This document shows, one piece after another, positions 34,389-43,150 of a stretch of DNA of 64,000 bases. Numbering within the stretch: the first letter of the stretch is position 1; every line of letters begins with the position of its first letter. Under the pieces are notes generated by a model, which was given only the letters and a program-made list of their open reading frames with translations, was not told where the DNA came from and did not search any database. Source of the stretch: an uncultured Lachnospiraceae bacterium (lineage in GTDB: Bacteria > Bacillota > Clostridia > Lachnospirales > Lachnospiraceae); contig ONBT01000006.1 of the NCBI GenBank assembly GCA_900316075.1, forward strand, positions 1 to 64,000, read 5' to 3'. Position numbers and translations under genes: made by a program.

Positions 34389-35509
34389 GTTTCGAACAAA
34401 TGTTAGACGAGTCTTTCAAAACCATCAAGAATGGAGAAGTGGTCAAGGGTACTGTTATTTCCGTCAAGCCTGAGGAAATCATCCTGAACATCGGCTACAA
34501 GTCCGATGGTATAATCACGAGAAATGAATACTCTGCCGATTCAAATCTCGACCTGACTACAGTAGTTAAGGAAGGCGATGAGATGGAGGCCAAGGTTGTC
34601 AAGGTTTCTGACAGCGAAGGCCAGGTCATCCTTTCCTATCGGCGTCTTGCCCAGGAGAAGGGCAATCAGAGACTGCAGGAAGCTTTCGAAAACGACGAAG
34701 TCCTGACAGGAAAGATTGTACAGGTTCTCAAGGGCGGCCTTTCCGCAGAAGTCGACGGAGCCCGGGTATTCATTCCCGCATCCCTGATTTCCGACGGTTA
34801 TGTCAAGGATCTGACCCAGTTCAAGGGCCAGGATGTTGAATTCAAGATCATCGAGTTCGAGCCCCGCAAGCGCCGGGTTATCGGTGACCGCAAGTCCCTG
34901 ATCGTTGCCGAGAAGAAGGCAAAGCAGGACGAGCTGCTCGCTACCCTGAAGGTCGGCGATGTCATCGAAGGCACAGTCAAGAATGTGACGAATTTCGGTG
35001 CATTCGTAGACCTGGGCGGAATCGACGGGCTTCTCCATATTTCCGAAATGTCCTGGGGCCGGGTAGAGAACCCTGCGAAGATTTTCCACGAGGGCGATAC
35101 AGTCAAGGTCTTCATCAAGGAGATCAAGGATTCGAAGATTGCCCTTTCCCGCAAGTTCCCGGATGAGAACCCCTGGAACGACGCAGCTGAGAAGTTTGCA
35201 GTCGGAAATATTGTCAAGGGCAAGGTTGCCCGTATGGCTGACTTCGGTGCCTTCATCGAGCTGGCTCCCGGAATCGACGGACTCCTTCATGTATCCCAGA
35301 TCTCCAAGGAGCACATCGACAAGCCTTCAGATGTCCTTTCCATCGGACAGGAAGTTGAGGCTCGTGTCGTAGAGCTTCGTGAGAACGAACACAAGATTTC
35401 CCTTTCCCTCAAGGCGCTGAACCGCCCCGAGGATGAGAAGCAGGAAGACAGTGACTATGCTGACGTAGATGTCGCTGCCGAGGCTTCCAAGGAAGATGCT
35501 GCTGAGTGA
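34376..35509 (+). CDS. rpsA: Ribosomal protein S1-like protein, four S1 domains
   Basis: Binds mRNA, probably at the ribosome. The 377-aa product carries four S1 repeats: about 18-86 (KGTVISVKPEEIILNIGY), 103-170, 188-257 (EGTVKNVTNFGAFVDLGG) and 275-345 (KGKVARMADFGAFIELAPG), then an acidic tail. Repeats 3 and 4 have the best RNA-binding surface residues. ATG at 34376 follows GGAGG by about 10 bases, and both lie within the 3' end of ispH. A terminator follows. Confidence 0.92.
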   Translation: MPEMSFEQMLDESFKTIKNGEVVKGTVISVKPEEIILNIGYKSDGIITRNEYSADSNLDLTTVVKEGDEMEAKVVKVSDSEGQVILSYRRLAQEKGNQRLQEAFENDEVLTGKIVQVLKGGLSAEVDGARVFIPASLISDGYVKDLTQFKGQDVEFKIIEFEPRKRRVIGDRKSLIVAEKKAKQDELLATLKVGDVIEGTVKNVTNFGAFVDLGGIDGLLHISEMSWGRVENPAKIFHEGDTVKVFIKEIKDSKIALSRKFPDENPWNDAAEKFAVGNIVKGKVARMADFGAFIELAPGIDGLLHVSQISKEHIDKPSDVLSIGQEVEARVVELRENEHKISLSLKALNRPEDEKQEDSDYADVDVAAEASKEDAAE

Positions 35510-35572
35510 TGCAGTATACGTCTGCCGGAGATATCACTTTGATTATTTCATTCTGATTTGAAAGATTATATA

Positions 35573-35603
35573 GAGGAGCGTCCGTTTATTCGTGCGCTCC
35601 TTT
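35573..35603 (+). terminator. Intrinsic terminator after rpsA
   Basis: AGGAGCG (35574-35580) pairs with CGCTCCT (35595-35601), followed by TTATCTTTCGCTTTTT. It lies 65 bases after the rpsA stop and 60 bases before cheR. Confidence 0.7.
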
Positions 35604-35662
35604 ATCTTTCGCTTTTTCCTGCGGATATTCTTTTTCTTTCACTCAAAAAAGGGGGAGAAGAA

Positions 35663-36454
35663 ATGGACCATTATGAAGAGTTCAAGGCCGAAATCCTGAA
35701 GATGACGAAGATTGACCTTTCGTCATACAAGGAAAAGCAGATGAAGCGGCGGATCGAGTCTCTCGTGACGAAGCGGAATCTGACTTCTTTCGCCGACTAT
35801 CTGAAGCTTCTGAAGACGGATACCGAGGCCTTCAACGAATTCATCAATTTCATGACCATTAATGTGTCCGAGTTCTACCGGAATCCGGACCAGTGGAAGC
35901 TTCTGACCGAGACCTTCATTCCGGAGCTCATGCAGAAGAACGGGAACCGCCTGAAAATCTGGTCGGCTGCCTGCTCCACCGGGGATGAGCCCTATTCGCT
36001 GGTAATGGCCCTGTCCGGCCTCATGCCTCTCCGCGACATCCACATCTATGCCACGGATATCGATAAGACCGTCATCGGCAAGGCCAAGGTCGGCCTCTAC
36101 AATGAGAAGTCCATCGTGGGTATGCCGGACGAGTACAAGAAGAAGTACTTCACCAAGGTCGGCGAGTCCTATCGGATTTCAGACGAAATCAAGAAACAGG
36201 TTGAGTTCCACGAGGGGAACCTCCTGAGAGACGCCTACCCCAAGGACTGTGACCTGATTGTCTGCCGGAATGTGCTGATTTACTTCACGGAGGAAGCAAA
36301 GCATGACGTCTATGTCAAGTTCCAGCAGGCCCTGAAGCCCGACGGAATCCTCTTCATCGGCTCCACGGAGCAGGTCATGGACTATAAGGAAATCGGTTTC
36401 AAGCGGCGGACCTCCTTCTTCTACCAGAGGGACGATTCGTCAAAGACAGTCTGA
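35663..36454 (+). CDS. cheR: CheR-type protein-glutamate O-methyltransferase
   Basis: Methylates chemoreceptor glutamates using SAM. At 263 aa it has the N-terminal helical domain (YEEFKAEILKMTKIDLSSYKEKQMKRRI), the NEFINFMTINVSEFYRNPDQW block, SAM-binding IWSAACSTGDEPYSLVMAL, and CDLIVCRNVLIYFTEEAK. ATG at 35663 follows GGGGGAG; an in-frame ATG at 35558 would run through the rpsA terminator. No other chemotaxis gene is in the window, so its partners must be elsewhere. Confidence 0.95.
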   Translation: MDHYEEFKAEILKMTKIDLSSYKEKQMKRRIESLVTKRNLTSFADYLKLLKTDTEAFNEFINFMTINVSEFYRNPDQWKLLTETFIPELMQKNGNRLKIWSAACSTGDEPYSLVMALSGLMPLRDIHIYATDIDKTVIGKAKVGLYNEKSIVGMPDEYKKKYFTKVGESYRISDEIKKQVEFHEGNLLRDAYPKDCDLIVCRNVLIYFTEEAKHDVYVKFQQALKPDGILFIGSTEQVMDYKEIGFKRRTSFFYQRDDSSKTV

Positions 36455-36533
36455 GTCCGTTTTTGGAAGGGACGGCCCGGACAATTCGTGAAAAAAGGCC
36501 ATGTGAAGAGTGGCCCCTATATGAAGAAAAGAA

Positions 36534-36567
36534 GGCTCTGTCGGGATTTCCCGGCAGGGCCTTTTTT
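36534..36567. terminator. Bidirectional terminator between cheR and yprB
   Basis: A 13-bp stem, GGCTCTGTCGGGA (36534-36546) with TCCCGGCAGGGCC (36549-36561), has TTTTTTT on the plus side and a C/T-rich tract on the minus side. It serves the two convergent genes. Confidence 0.85.
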
Positions 36568-37646
36568 TAGCAGAGCCCTTTCAGGATGCCGGAGATGGTC
36601 AGCGAGATATAGGAAGAGAGCCATTCTTCGTCGATTTCGCCGGCTTCCTTTTTGAGGTACCGGTCCGGGCTTTCGAAGGAATCCCGGTAAGGCCGTTCCC
36701 CTTCGGGCAGGGTATCCTTGGGCAGAAGCCAGAAGGCTCCCTCTTCTTCGGCAAAGCAGTCTGAGAGGCGGGCTTTCCGGGCCGCATTTTTCGGAAGGGT
36801 GGCGGCCAGGGCCTTGGGAATGACTTTATCTTCGGCAAGCAGAACCATATAGGCTTTCGGATTTCCGAAGAAGTACTTTTTCTTTCCGATTACCGGTCGG
36901 ATGCTGCCCCGGACCCTGTCTTCTTTGAAGGCGAAATTTCCGTTTTTCGATACTAATGTAAAAACCACGGGCGTTCGGATCCCGCTCCTTCCGGCGAAGG
37001 TCAGGCTCCCGTCCGCCTCGGGAATAATCCGTTCAACAGAAATATCCGGCTCCAGCAGCTTCTCCAGTTCCAGAATCGAAAGGACCGGGAACATGTCGGC
37101 CACATCCTCTTCGTTATGAAGGAGGACAGTATGTTCCTTCTCCGGGTCCCCGTCTATCGTATATTCCTGCCAGACCTTTATGAGGTCCCCTCCGGAGTAT
37201 TCATCCTCCCGGAAGATGCCGAAAAACTGCTCGATAGACTTTAACTTCCGGCTCTTCATGGGAAAGACCGGAGAAATGGCCCGGGCCTCGCGGTACAGGT
37301 CGATTGACTTCTTCACGTCGAAAGCCAGGCCGTAATTTGACCCCCGTTTTCCGATGAAGGGGATGTCAAAGGCTTCCCCATTGAAGGAAATCAGAGTCCC
37401 GTAGGAAGCTACTTCGGATAGAAAGGCCCTAAGGACAGCGGCCTCGTCCGTCACATCCTCGGCAAAGTGCTGGGTGACCGTGAGTTCCACAGCCCCGGTC
37501 AGGGCCGCGGTTCCGATGAGGTAGATATGGCTCCGGGCGGGAGAGAGGCCGGTGGTCTCTATATCAAATAGGAGGGCGTCTTTCATATAGGGTGTCAGGA
37601 AGGCGTAGGCTGTGTTAATTTTATGAACTGTTCGAAGTGTTTTCAT
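36567..37646 (-). CDS. yprB: YprB-family ribonuclease H-like exonuclease
   Basis: A predicted 3'-5' exonuclease of the RNase H fold, 359 aa. It has the first acidic motif in LLFDIETTGLSPARSHIYLIG (about residues 24-44), a second at ISFNGEAFDIPFIGKRG, and a helical C-terminal half with an HNEEDVADM motif. B. subtilis YprB lies next to the helicase YprA, but here it stands alone, convergent with cheR. A copy of the TTTACATTA element lies inside the coding sequence, encoding FTLV. Confidence 0.85.
   Translation of the reverse strand: MKTLRTVHKINTAYAFLTPYMKDALLFDIETTGLSPARSHIYLIGTAALTGAVELTVTQHFAEDVTDEAAVLRAFLSEVASYGTLISFNGEAFDIPFIGKRGSNYGLAFDVKKSIDLYREARAISPVFPMKSRKLKSIEQFFGIFREDEYSGGDLIKVWQEYTIDGDPEKEHTVLLHNEEDVADMFPVLSILELEKLLEPDISVERIIPEADGSLTFAGRSGIRTPVVFTLVSKNGNFAFKEDRVRGSIRPVIGKKKYFFGNPKAYMVLLAEDKVIPKALAATLPKNAARKARLSDCFAEEEGAFWLLPKDTLPEGERPYRDSFESPDRYLKKEAGEIDEEWLSSYISLTISGILKGLC
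36949..36963 (-). repeat. TTTTACATTAGTATC copy inside yprB
   Basis: The 15 bases GATACTAATGTAAAA are identical to those at 50296-50310 before ruvB. Here they encode Phe-Thr-Leu-Val with the rare codons ACA, TTA and GTA, so protein constraint alone explains the match poorly. Confidence 0.55.
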
Positions 37647-37704
37647 TATTCTATATATTCAGAGGTATGGGCGGAAAGGGCTCCGGGGCAGGATAGGAGC
37701 GGGC

Positions 37705-37718
37705 TTTCTATTATTCAT
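37705..37718 (+). repeat. TTTCTATTATTCAT element before the rnf operon
   Basis: Three bases from the consensus, about 60 bases after the yprB start (divergent side) and 170 bases before rnfC. Confidence 0.5.
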
Positions 37719-37775
37719 TTGTATTGAAAGAAGAACAAAAAATAAACAAAAAAATAAGTCTGTCGGGGGACAAAA

Positions 37776-37800
37776 TTGTAAATAGTGTTATAATTTACAA
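37776..37800. promoter_or_regulatory. Inverted-repeat operator over the putative rnf -10 box
   Basis: Perfect 8-bp arms, TTGTAAAT (37776-37783) and ATTTACAA (37793-37800), are separated by nine bases. TATAAT (37789-37794), a likely -10 box, lies in the centre. A dimeric repressor bound here would block the promoter. The -35 is poor. The arm spacing does not fit the 18-bp Rex consensus. Confidence 0.6.
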
Positions 37801-37891
37801 GGTATGGTCAGGGGCAGACTGTGCCTGCACACGCATTCTCCCCATCAAAATACACCATATCCGAGAAAATATAAAGGAGGTAGGCTATCAG

Positions 37892-39229
37892 ATGAGCCAG
37901 AAGACTTTTCAAGGCGGCGTTCATCCATATGAAGGCAAAGAGCTTTCTAAGGACAAGCCGGTGAAAGACTTAAGACCCGGCGGAGAGTATGTATTCCCCG
38001 TCTCCCAGCACATCGGCGCCCCGGCATCCCCGGTCGTAGCCGTTGGCGACAGTGTCTTAAGGGGCCAGAAGATTGCCGAGGCCGGAGGATTCGTGTCCGC
38101 CCCCGTGTATTCTTCCGTATCCGGTACCGTCAAAAAGATTGAACCCAGACTTTCCGCAACGGGGTCAATGGTCAATTCCATCGTCATCGAAAGCGATGAC
38201 AAATTCCTCGATGTGGGGTTCCATGAAGAGGCGGATCCTCTTTCCCTTTCGAAGGAGACCATCATCGGCAAGATCAAGGACGCCGGTGTTGTAGGTATGG
38301 GCGGGGCCGGTTTCCCGACCCACGTCAAGCTGTCCCCCAAGGAACCGGACAAGATTGACTACATCATCGCCAACTGCGCGGAGTGCGAGCCTTACCTGAC
38401 ATCCGATTACCGGACCATGAAGGAGAATCCGGACAAGCTGATCCTCGGCATGAAGATCATCCTGTCCCTCTTCCCCAATGCTCAGGGCGTTTTCGCCATC
38501 GAGAACAACAAGCCCGACTGTATCGAAGAGTTCGAGAAGCTTACGGCCAATGAGTCCAAGCTTTCCGTCACCCGCCTGGTCACCAAGTACCCCCAGGGCG
38601 GCGAGCGTCAGCTGATCCACGCCGTGACCGGCCGGGACATCAATTCCAAGATGCTGCCTGCCGACGCCGGCTGTATTGTGGACAATGTTGCAACAATATG
38701 TGCAATCTGCGACGCAGTCAAGTATGGTATTCCTGTCATCGACCGGACCTTCACCGTCACGGGCGATGCAATAAGCAATCCCTGCAACTTCCGCATCCCC
38801 ATCGGTACTTCCTTCCAGAAGCTTGTCGATGCGGCGGACGGCTTTGTCCATGAGCCCGAGAAGATGATTTCCGGCGGCCCCATGATGGGCTTTGCCATGT
38901 ACACCCTCGAGGTGCCCACGACGAAGACGACCTCCGATGTCCTCTGCCTGACCCACGACGAGGCTTCGGCAGCCGAGACCACGGCCTGCATCAACTGCGG
39001 CCGCTGCGTGGATGCCTGCCCGGAGCGGCTGGTTCCTTCCCGTCTGGCAGACTACGCGGAGCATGACCAGAGCGAACTCTTCGAGAAGTGGTACGGCCTT
39101 GAGTGCATTGAGTGCGGCTCCTGCTCGTTCGTATGCCCGGCCAAGCGGCCCCTGGCCCAGGATATCAAGACGAAGAAGAAGGCCGTCTTGGCTGAGAAGA
39201 AGGCCAAGGCAGCTGCAGCAAAGAAGTAG
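37892..39229 (+). CDS. rnfC: Rnf ferredoxin:NAD+ oxidoreductase subunit C
   Basis: The NADH-binding, FMN and 4Fe-4S peripheral subunit of the ion-pumping Rnf complex. The 445-aa product has GGVHPYEGKELSKDKPV near the start, an NADH/FMN region VVGMGGAGFPTHVK and ANCAECEPYLTSDYR, and two 4Fe-4S sites in CINCGRCVDACPERL and CIECGSCSFVCPAKRPL. ATG at 37892 has an ideal AAAGGAGG; the in-frame start at 37724 lies upstream of the promoter's -10 box. First gene of rnfCDGEAB. Confidence 0.97.
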   Translation: MSQKTFQGGVHPYEGKELSKDKPVKDLRPGGEYVFPVSQHIGAPASPVVAVGDSVLRGQKIAEAGGFVSAPVYSSVSGTVKKIEPRLSATGSMVNSIVIESDDKFLDVGFHEEADPLSLSKETIIGKIKDAGVVGMGGAGFPTHVKLSPKEPDKIDYIIANCAECEPYLTSDYRTMKENPDKLILGMKIILSLFPNAQGVFAIENNKPDCIEEFEKLTANESKLSVTRLVTKYPQGGERQLIHAVTGRDINSKMLPADAGCIVDNVATICAICDAVKYGIPVIDRTFTVTGDAISNPCNFRIPIGTSFQKLVDAADGFVHEPEKMISGGPMMGFAMYTLEVPTTKTTSDVLCLTHDEASAAETTACINCGRCVDACPERLVPSRLADYAEHDQSELFEKWYGLECIECGSCSFVCPAKRPLAQDIKTKKKAVLAEKKAKAAAAKK

Positions 39230-39240
39230 AGGTGAATGAA

Positions 39241-40212
39241 TTGGAAAAATTACTGAAAGTCACATCTTCACCCCATGTCCGGGAGAAGATGGATACGCAG
39301 AAAATCATGCTCTGCGTAGTGATTGCCCTGCTTCCTGCCACGGTCTTCGGCATCTGCAACTTCGGAATCCGGGCTTTCATCATTATCATCCTTTCTGTTG
39401 CCAGTGCAGTAGCTTCCGAGTACTGTTATGAAAAGCTCCTGCACCGGAAGGTTACAATCAGCGACTTTTCGGCCGTTGTCACCGGCCTCCTGCTGGCTCT
39501 GAACCTGCCGTCGGGCGTTCCCTACTGGATGCCCGTTCTGGGCTCTGCCTTCGCCATCGTCGTTGTGAAGGAGCTCTTTGGAGGCCTGGGCCAGAACTTC
39601 ATGAACCCGGCCCTGGGTGCCCGGTGTTTCCTGATGATTTCCTTCGCATCCCTGATGACGGACTTTTCCGACTATCCGGGCTATGCGGATACCTTCGGCG
39701 GGGCGACCCCTCTGGCAACCCTGAAGGCCGGCGGCTCTGTGGACACCCTTCGGATGCTCCTCGGCAATATCCCCGGTACCATCGGTGAGACTTCCGTGAT
39801 TGCCATCCTGATCGGGGCCATCTTCCTGATCCTGATGGGCGTCATTGACCTGAAGATTCCGGGTGCCTACATCGTCACATTTGCTGTATTCACACTGCTG
39901 TTCGGGGGCCACGGCTTCGATATGAATTTCCTCGTAGCCGAGCTCTGCGGTGGCGGTCTCATGCTCGGCGCCTTCTTCATGGCGACCGACTATGTCACAA
40001 GCCCCATCACTCCGACAGGAAAGATCGTATTCGGCATCATCCTCGGTATCATGACCGGCATTTTCCGTTTCTTCGGATCCGGCGCCGAGGGCGTTTCCTA
40101 TGCCATCATCTTCTCGAACCTGCTCGTTCCCCTGATCGAGCGCTTCACGGTTCCGAGAGCCTTCGGCATTGTGAAAGAGAAGAAAGAAAAGAAGGAGGGT
40201 GAAAAAGCATGA
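39241..40212 (+). CDS. rnfD: Rnf complex subunit D
   Basis: An integral membrane subunit with covalent FMN, part of the electron and ion path. The 323-aa protein has about nine membrane segments and the flavinylation-type motif FGGATPLATL (Thr near residue 155), where ApbE attaches FMN. The TTG at 39241 is preferred: GAGGTG lies six bases before it and MEKLLKVTSSPHVR matches the family start. The GTG at 39232 overlaps the site itself. It overlaps rnfG by four bases (ATGA). Confidence 0.95.
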   Translation: MEKLLKVTSSPHVREKMDTQKIMLCVVIALLPATVFGICNFGIRAFIIIILSVASAVASEYCYEKLLHRKVTISDFSAVVTGLLLALNLPSGVPYWMPVLGSAFAIVVVKELFGGLGQNFMNPALGARCFLMISFASLMTDFSDYPGYADTFGGATPLATLKAGGSVDTLRMLLGNIPGTIGETSVIAILIGAIFLILMGVIDLKIPGAYIVTFAVFTLLFGGHGFDMNFLVAELCGGGLMLGAFFMATDYVTSPITPTGKIVFGIILGIMTGIFRFFGSGAEGVSYAIIFSNLLVPLIERFTVPRAFGIVKEKKEKKEGEKA

Positions 40213-40820
40213 AGAATAAGCTTGTACATGACGCCCTTGTTCTCACCATGATCACGGTCATCGCCGGGGCAGCTCTCGGCGTTGTCTATGAAATCACGAA
40301 GGCCCCCATCGCCAAGGCCCAGGAGGATGCCCTGAACAAGTCCTACCAGGCTGTCTTTGCCGATGCGGATTCCTTCACCGACGTGGACGGATTCGATTCT
40401 GCTGCAGCGACCCAGGTGGTTGCGGACGCCGGAATTGAAGGGGTCACCATTGACTTTGCAAAAGAAGCAGTGGATGCTTCCGGAAATGCTTTAGGCTACG
40501 TCATCGGAGTCACTTCCTCGGGCGGCTACGGCGGCAACATCTCCTTCTCCATGGGCGTCACCAGTGACGGCACCATGAACGGCTATGCCACGACGTCCAT
40601 CAGCGAAACGGCCGGACTCGGCATGCATGCCACAGATAAGGGCACGGGCTCTTTCGAGAGTCAGTGGGAAGGCAAGGAAGCCGGCACGGACTATGCCGTT
40701 GCCAAGGACGGCGGTGACATCGTCGCCATCTCCGGCGCCACGATTACCTCCCGCTGCATGACAAAGGGCATTAACGGCGGCTTCGCTTACTTTCAGTCCA
40801 TAGAAGGAGGCGCACAATGA
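40209..40820 (+). CDS. rnfG: Rnf complex subunit G
   Basis: Membrane-anchored periplasm-side subunit carrying covalent FMN, 203 aa. It has one N-terminal membrane helix (VLTMITVIAGAALGVVYEI), a FMN-binding domain with GYGGNISFSMGV and GLGMHATDKG, and the flavinylation motif ISGATITSR (Thr near residue 178), the ApbE target. ATGA overlaps link it with rnfD and rnfE. Confidence 0.95.
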   Translation: MKNKLVHDALVLTMITVIAGAALGVVYEITKAPIAKAQEDALNKSYQAVFADADSFTDVDGFDSAAATQVVADAGIEGVTIDFAKEAVDASGNALGYVIGVTSSGGYGGNISFSMGVTSDGTMNGYATTSISETAGLGMHATDKGTGSFESQWEGKEAGTDYAVAKDGGDIVAISGATITSRCMTKGINGGFAYFQSIEGGAQ

Positions 40821-41608
40821 ACAAACCTCTTGAGCGTCTTCAGAACGGTCTCATCAAGGAGAACCCCACATTCGTCCTGATGCTGGGTATGTGCCCGACG
40901 CTGGCGGTCACGACCTCCGCCATCAACGGTCTCGGCATGGGGCTTTCCACCACAGTCGTTCTGGCGCTTTCCAACCTGATGATTTCCCTGCTCCGGAACA
41001 TCATTCCTGACAGGGTCCGGATGCCGGCCTATATCGTCGTCGTCGCATCCTTCGTCACCATTGTCCAGTTTCTGGTTCAGGGCTTTGTACCCAGCCTTTA
41101 CGATGCACTGGGAATTTACATTCCTCTGATTGTCGTCAACTGTATCATCCTGGGCCGGGCGGAGTCCTATGCTTCGAAGAATCCCCCCATTCCCTCTCTC
41201 TTCGACGGTCTGGGCATGGGCCTCGGCTTCACCTGCTCCCTGACCGTCATCGGCATTGTCCGAGAGTTCCTGGGTGCCGGCACGATCTTCGACCACCAGG
41301 TACTTCCCCTTGCCGACCGGGCAGCCGGAAAGGCTGGCTATACGCCCATTTCCATCTTCATCATGGCCCCCGGCGCCTTCTTCATCCTGGCTATCCTTGT
41401 GGCTGTCATGAAGGAAGTCCGGAAGAGTCTTTTTGAGAAGACAGGAAAGAAACTGGCTCCGGCGGAGAGTGTTCTGGGCGAGGACTGCGCGGTATGTCCT
41501 TTCGCAGCGTCCTGCTCAGGCAAGTCTGTTCTGGAAGCAAAGAAAGCAGAAACTGCAAATAGTGCAGCCCCTGTAAAATCCACGGCTGGAAAGGAGAGTG
41601 ATTCCTGA
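40817..41608 (+). CDS. rnfE: Rnf complex subunit E
   Basis: An integral membrane subunit related to RnfA; together they form the membrane core with a shared 2Fe-2S cluster. The 263-aa product has about six membrane helices, the MLGMCPTLAVTTSAINGLGMG opening with the cluster cysteine, and the VVNCIILGRAE motif. A hydrophilic C-terminal tail of about 55 residues carries CAVCPFAASC. The tail's four-cysteine cluster-like sequence is longer than in many RnfE proteins. Confidence 0.95.
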   Translation: MNKPLERLQNGLIKENPTFVLMLGMCPTLAVTTSAINGLGMGLSTTVVLALSNLMISLLRNIIPDRVRMPAYIVVVASFVTIVQFLVQGFVPSLYDALGIYIPLIVVNCIILGRAESYASKNPPIPSLFDGLGMGLGFTCSLTVIGIVREFLGAGTIFDHQVLPLADRAAGKAGYTPISIFIMAPGAFFILAILVAVMKEVRKSLFEKTGKKLAPAESVLGEDCAVCPFAASCSGKSVLEAKKAETANSAAPVKSTAGKESDS

Positions 41609-42186
41609 TGTTCGTGAAATTATTGCTCCTTTTCATCTCGGCATCACTTGTAAACAATGTCGTCCTGTCCCGTTTCTTAGGCCTCTGCCCCTTCCTCGGC
41701 GTATCGAAGAAGGTCGAGACCGCAGCCGGCATGGGCGGTGCCATTATCTTCGTCATCACCCTGTCGTCACTGGTGACTGGCCTCATCTACAAGTTCATTC
41801 TGGTGCCCTCGGGCTTTACCTATCTGCAGACTATCGTCTTCATCCTGGTCATTGCAGCCATGGTTCAGTTCCTGGAGATGTTCCTGAAGAAGAATGTTCA
41901 TGCCCTCTATGAGTCCCTGGGTGTCTACCTGCCCCTGATCACGACGAACTGTGCCGTTCTCGGTGTGGCTCTCGACAACGTTCAGAAGGACTATGACATC
42001 CTGACCGGTGTGATCTATGGCTTCGGTACGGCCTGCGGCTTTGCCGTCTCCATCATCCTGCTGGCATCCATTCGGGAAAAGATGGAATATAATGACATTC
42101 CCGAGGCCTTCCAGGGCACCGGCATCGTCGTCGTTACGGCCGGCCTCATGGCCATTGCTTTCTGCGGATTCGCAGGCGTCATCTGA
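41608..42186 (+). CDS. rnfA: Rnf complex subunit A
   Basis: The membrane partner of RnfE, 192 aa with six membrane helices. Family motifs are ASLVNNVVLSRFLGLCPFLGVS near the start, with the 2Fe-2S cysteine, and LITTNCAVLGVAL in the second half. ATG shares its A with the rnfE stop (TGATG), so translation is coupled. Confidence 0.97.
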   Translation: MFVKLLLLFISASLVNNVVLSRFLGLCPFLGVSKKVETAAGMGGAIIFVITLSSLVTGLIYKFILVPSGFTYLQTIVFILVIAAMVQFLEMFLKKNVHALYESLGVYLPLITTNCAVLGVALDNVQKDYDILTGVIYGFGTACGFAVSIILLASIREKMEYNDIPEAFQGTGIVVVTAGLMAIAFCGFAGVI

Positions 42187-42205
42187 GGGGAGGGAAGAAG
42201 AAATT

Positions 42206-43048
42206 ATGGCATTCGGTATTATCATGTCAATCGTGCTCGTCGGTGCGACGGGCTGTATCCTTGGCTTCTTCCTGTCCTTCGTTTCCGAGAAGTTCAAGGT
42301 GGAGACAAACCCCAAGGAAGAGGAAGTCCTTGCCGCCCTGCCCGGCAACAACTGTGGCGGCTGCGGTTTCCCCGGCTGCTCCGGCTGCGCCAAGGCGATT
42401 GCCAACGGCGAGGCCCCTGTCGATCAGTGTCCGGTTGGCGGCGCTCCCGTTGCCGAGAAGATTGCCGCCATCATGGGAGTGGAAGCGGAAGAGAAGGAAC
42501 GTGAGGTTGCCTTTGTCCGCTGCAACGGGACCTGTGAGAACGCAAAGAACAAGTATGAGTATTCCGGCGTGAACTCCTGCTCCGCCATGTCCCTGGTTCC
42601 CGGCGGCGGGCCCAAGGCCTGTGCCTTCGGCTGTCTGGGCTTCGGCGACTGCGTGGAGGCCTGCCAGTTTGATGCCATCCATATCGTAGACGGTATCTCC
42701 CTTGTAGACCCCGATGCCTGCAAGGGCTGCGGGGCCTGCGTCAAGGCCTGCCCCCGCGGTATCATCGAACTCATTCCCGCTTCAGCAACAGAGATGGTTC
42801 TCTGCCGCAACAAGACGAAGGGCAAGGCGGTCATGGACGTCTGCTCGGTCGGCTGCATCGCCTGCGGCCTCTGTGAGAAGAACTGCCCCTCCGACGCCAT
42901 CCACGTCGTGGACAATATCGCCCACATCGACCAGAGCAAGTGCACGGGCTGCGGCACCTGCGTGACCAAGTGCCCGAGGAAGATCATCCACATCATTGGA
43001 GACGCTCCCGCAGCGGAAGACGACAAGGCCGCAAACGCTACGGCATAA
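42206..43048 (+). CDS. rnfB: Rnf complex subunit B, multi-cluster ferredoxin subunit
   Basis: Accepts electrons from reduced ferredoxin. The 280-aa product has one N-terminal membrane helix (IIMSIVLVGATGCILGFFLS), then a 4Fe-4S site in the order CGGCGFPGCSGCAKA and CPVGG. Two more cysteine-rich stretches follow, CEN.../KACAFGCLGFGDC and two ferredoxin-type repeats (GCGACVKACPRG and CIACGLCEKNCPSD), then a last CTGCGTCVTKCPRK. ATG at 42206 follows GGGAGGG. It ends the operon, with a terminator 25 bases after. Confidence 0.96.
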   Translation: MAFGIIMSIVLVGATGCILGFFLSFVSEKFKVETNPKEEEVLAALPGNNCGGCGFPGCSGCAKAIANGEAPVDQCPVGGAPVAEKIAAIMGVEAEEKEREVAFVRCNGTCENAKNKYEYSGVNSCSAMSLVPGGGPKACAFGCLGFGDCVEACQFDAIHIVDGISLVDPDACKGCGACVKACPRGIIELIPASATEMVLCRNKTKGKAVMDVCSVGCIACGLCEKNCPSDAIHVVDNIAHIDQSKCTGCGTCVTKCPRKIIHIIGDAPAAEDDKAANATA

Positions 43049-43073
43049 ACATCTGCAGCAATTGAGCAATACA

Positions 43074-43107
43074 GCGCTCCGGGGAGCCAAATCTCCGGGG
43101 CGTTTTT
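43074..43107 (+). terminator. Intrinsic terminator of the rnf operon
   Basis: A GC-rich stem, CGCTCCGG...AG (from 43075) with CTCCGGGGCG (43093-43102), containing a small bulge, is followed by TTTTTCT. Confidence 0.8.
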
Positions 43108-43150
43108 CTATGGCCCACAGGCTGGTTCAGGCGCCTGCCGGCAGGCATTC

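Noticed and set aside
37776..37800. Rex operator upstream of rnf
   Set aside because: Rex sites are about 18 bp with a short central spacer; here the arms are separated by nine bases and lack the GTGAA or GTTAA arm.
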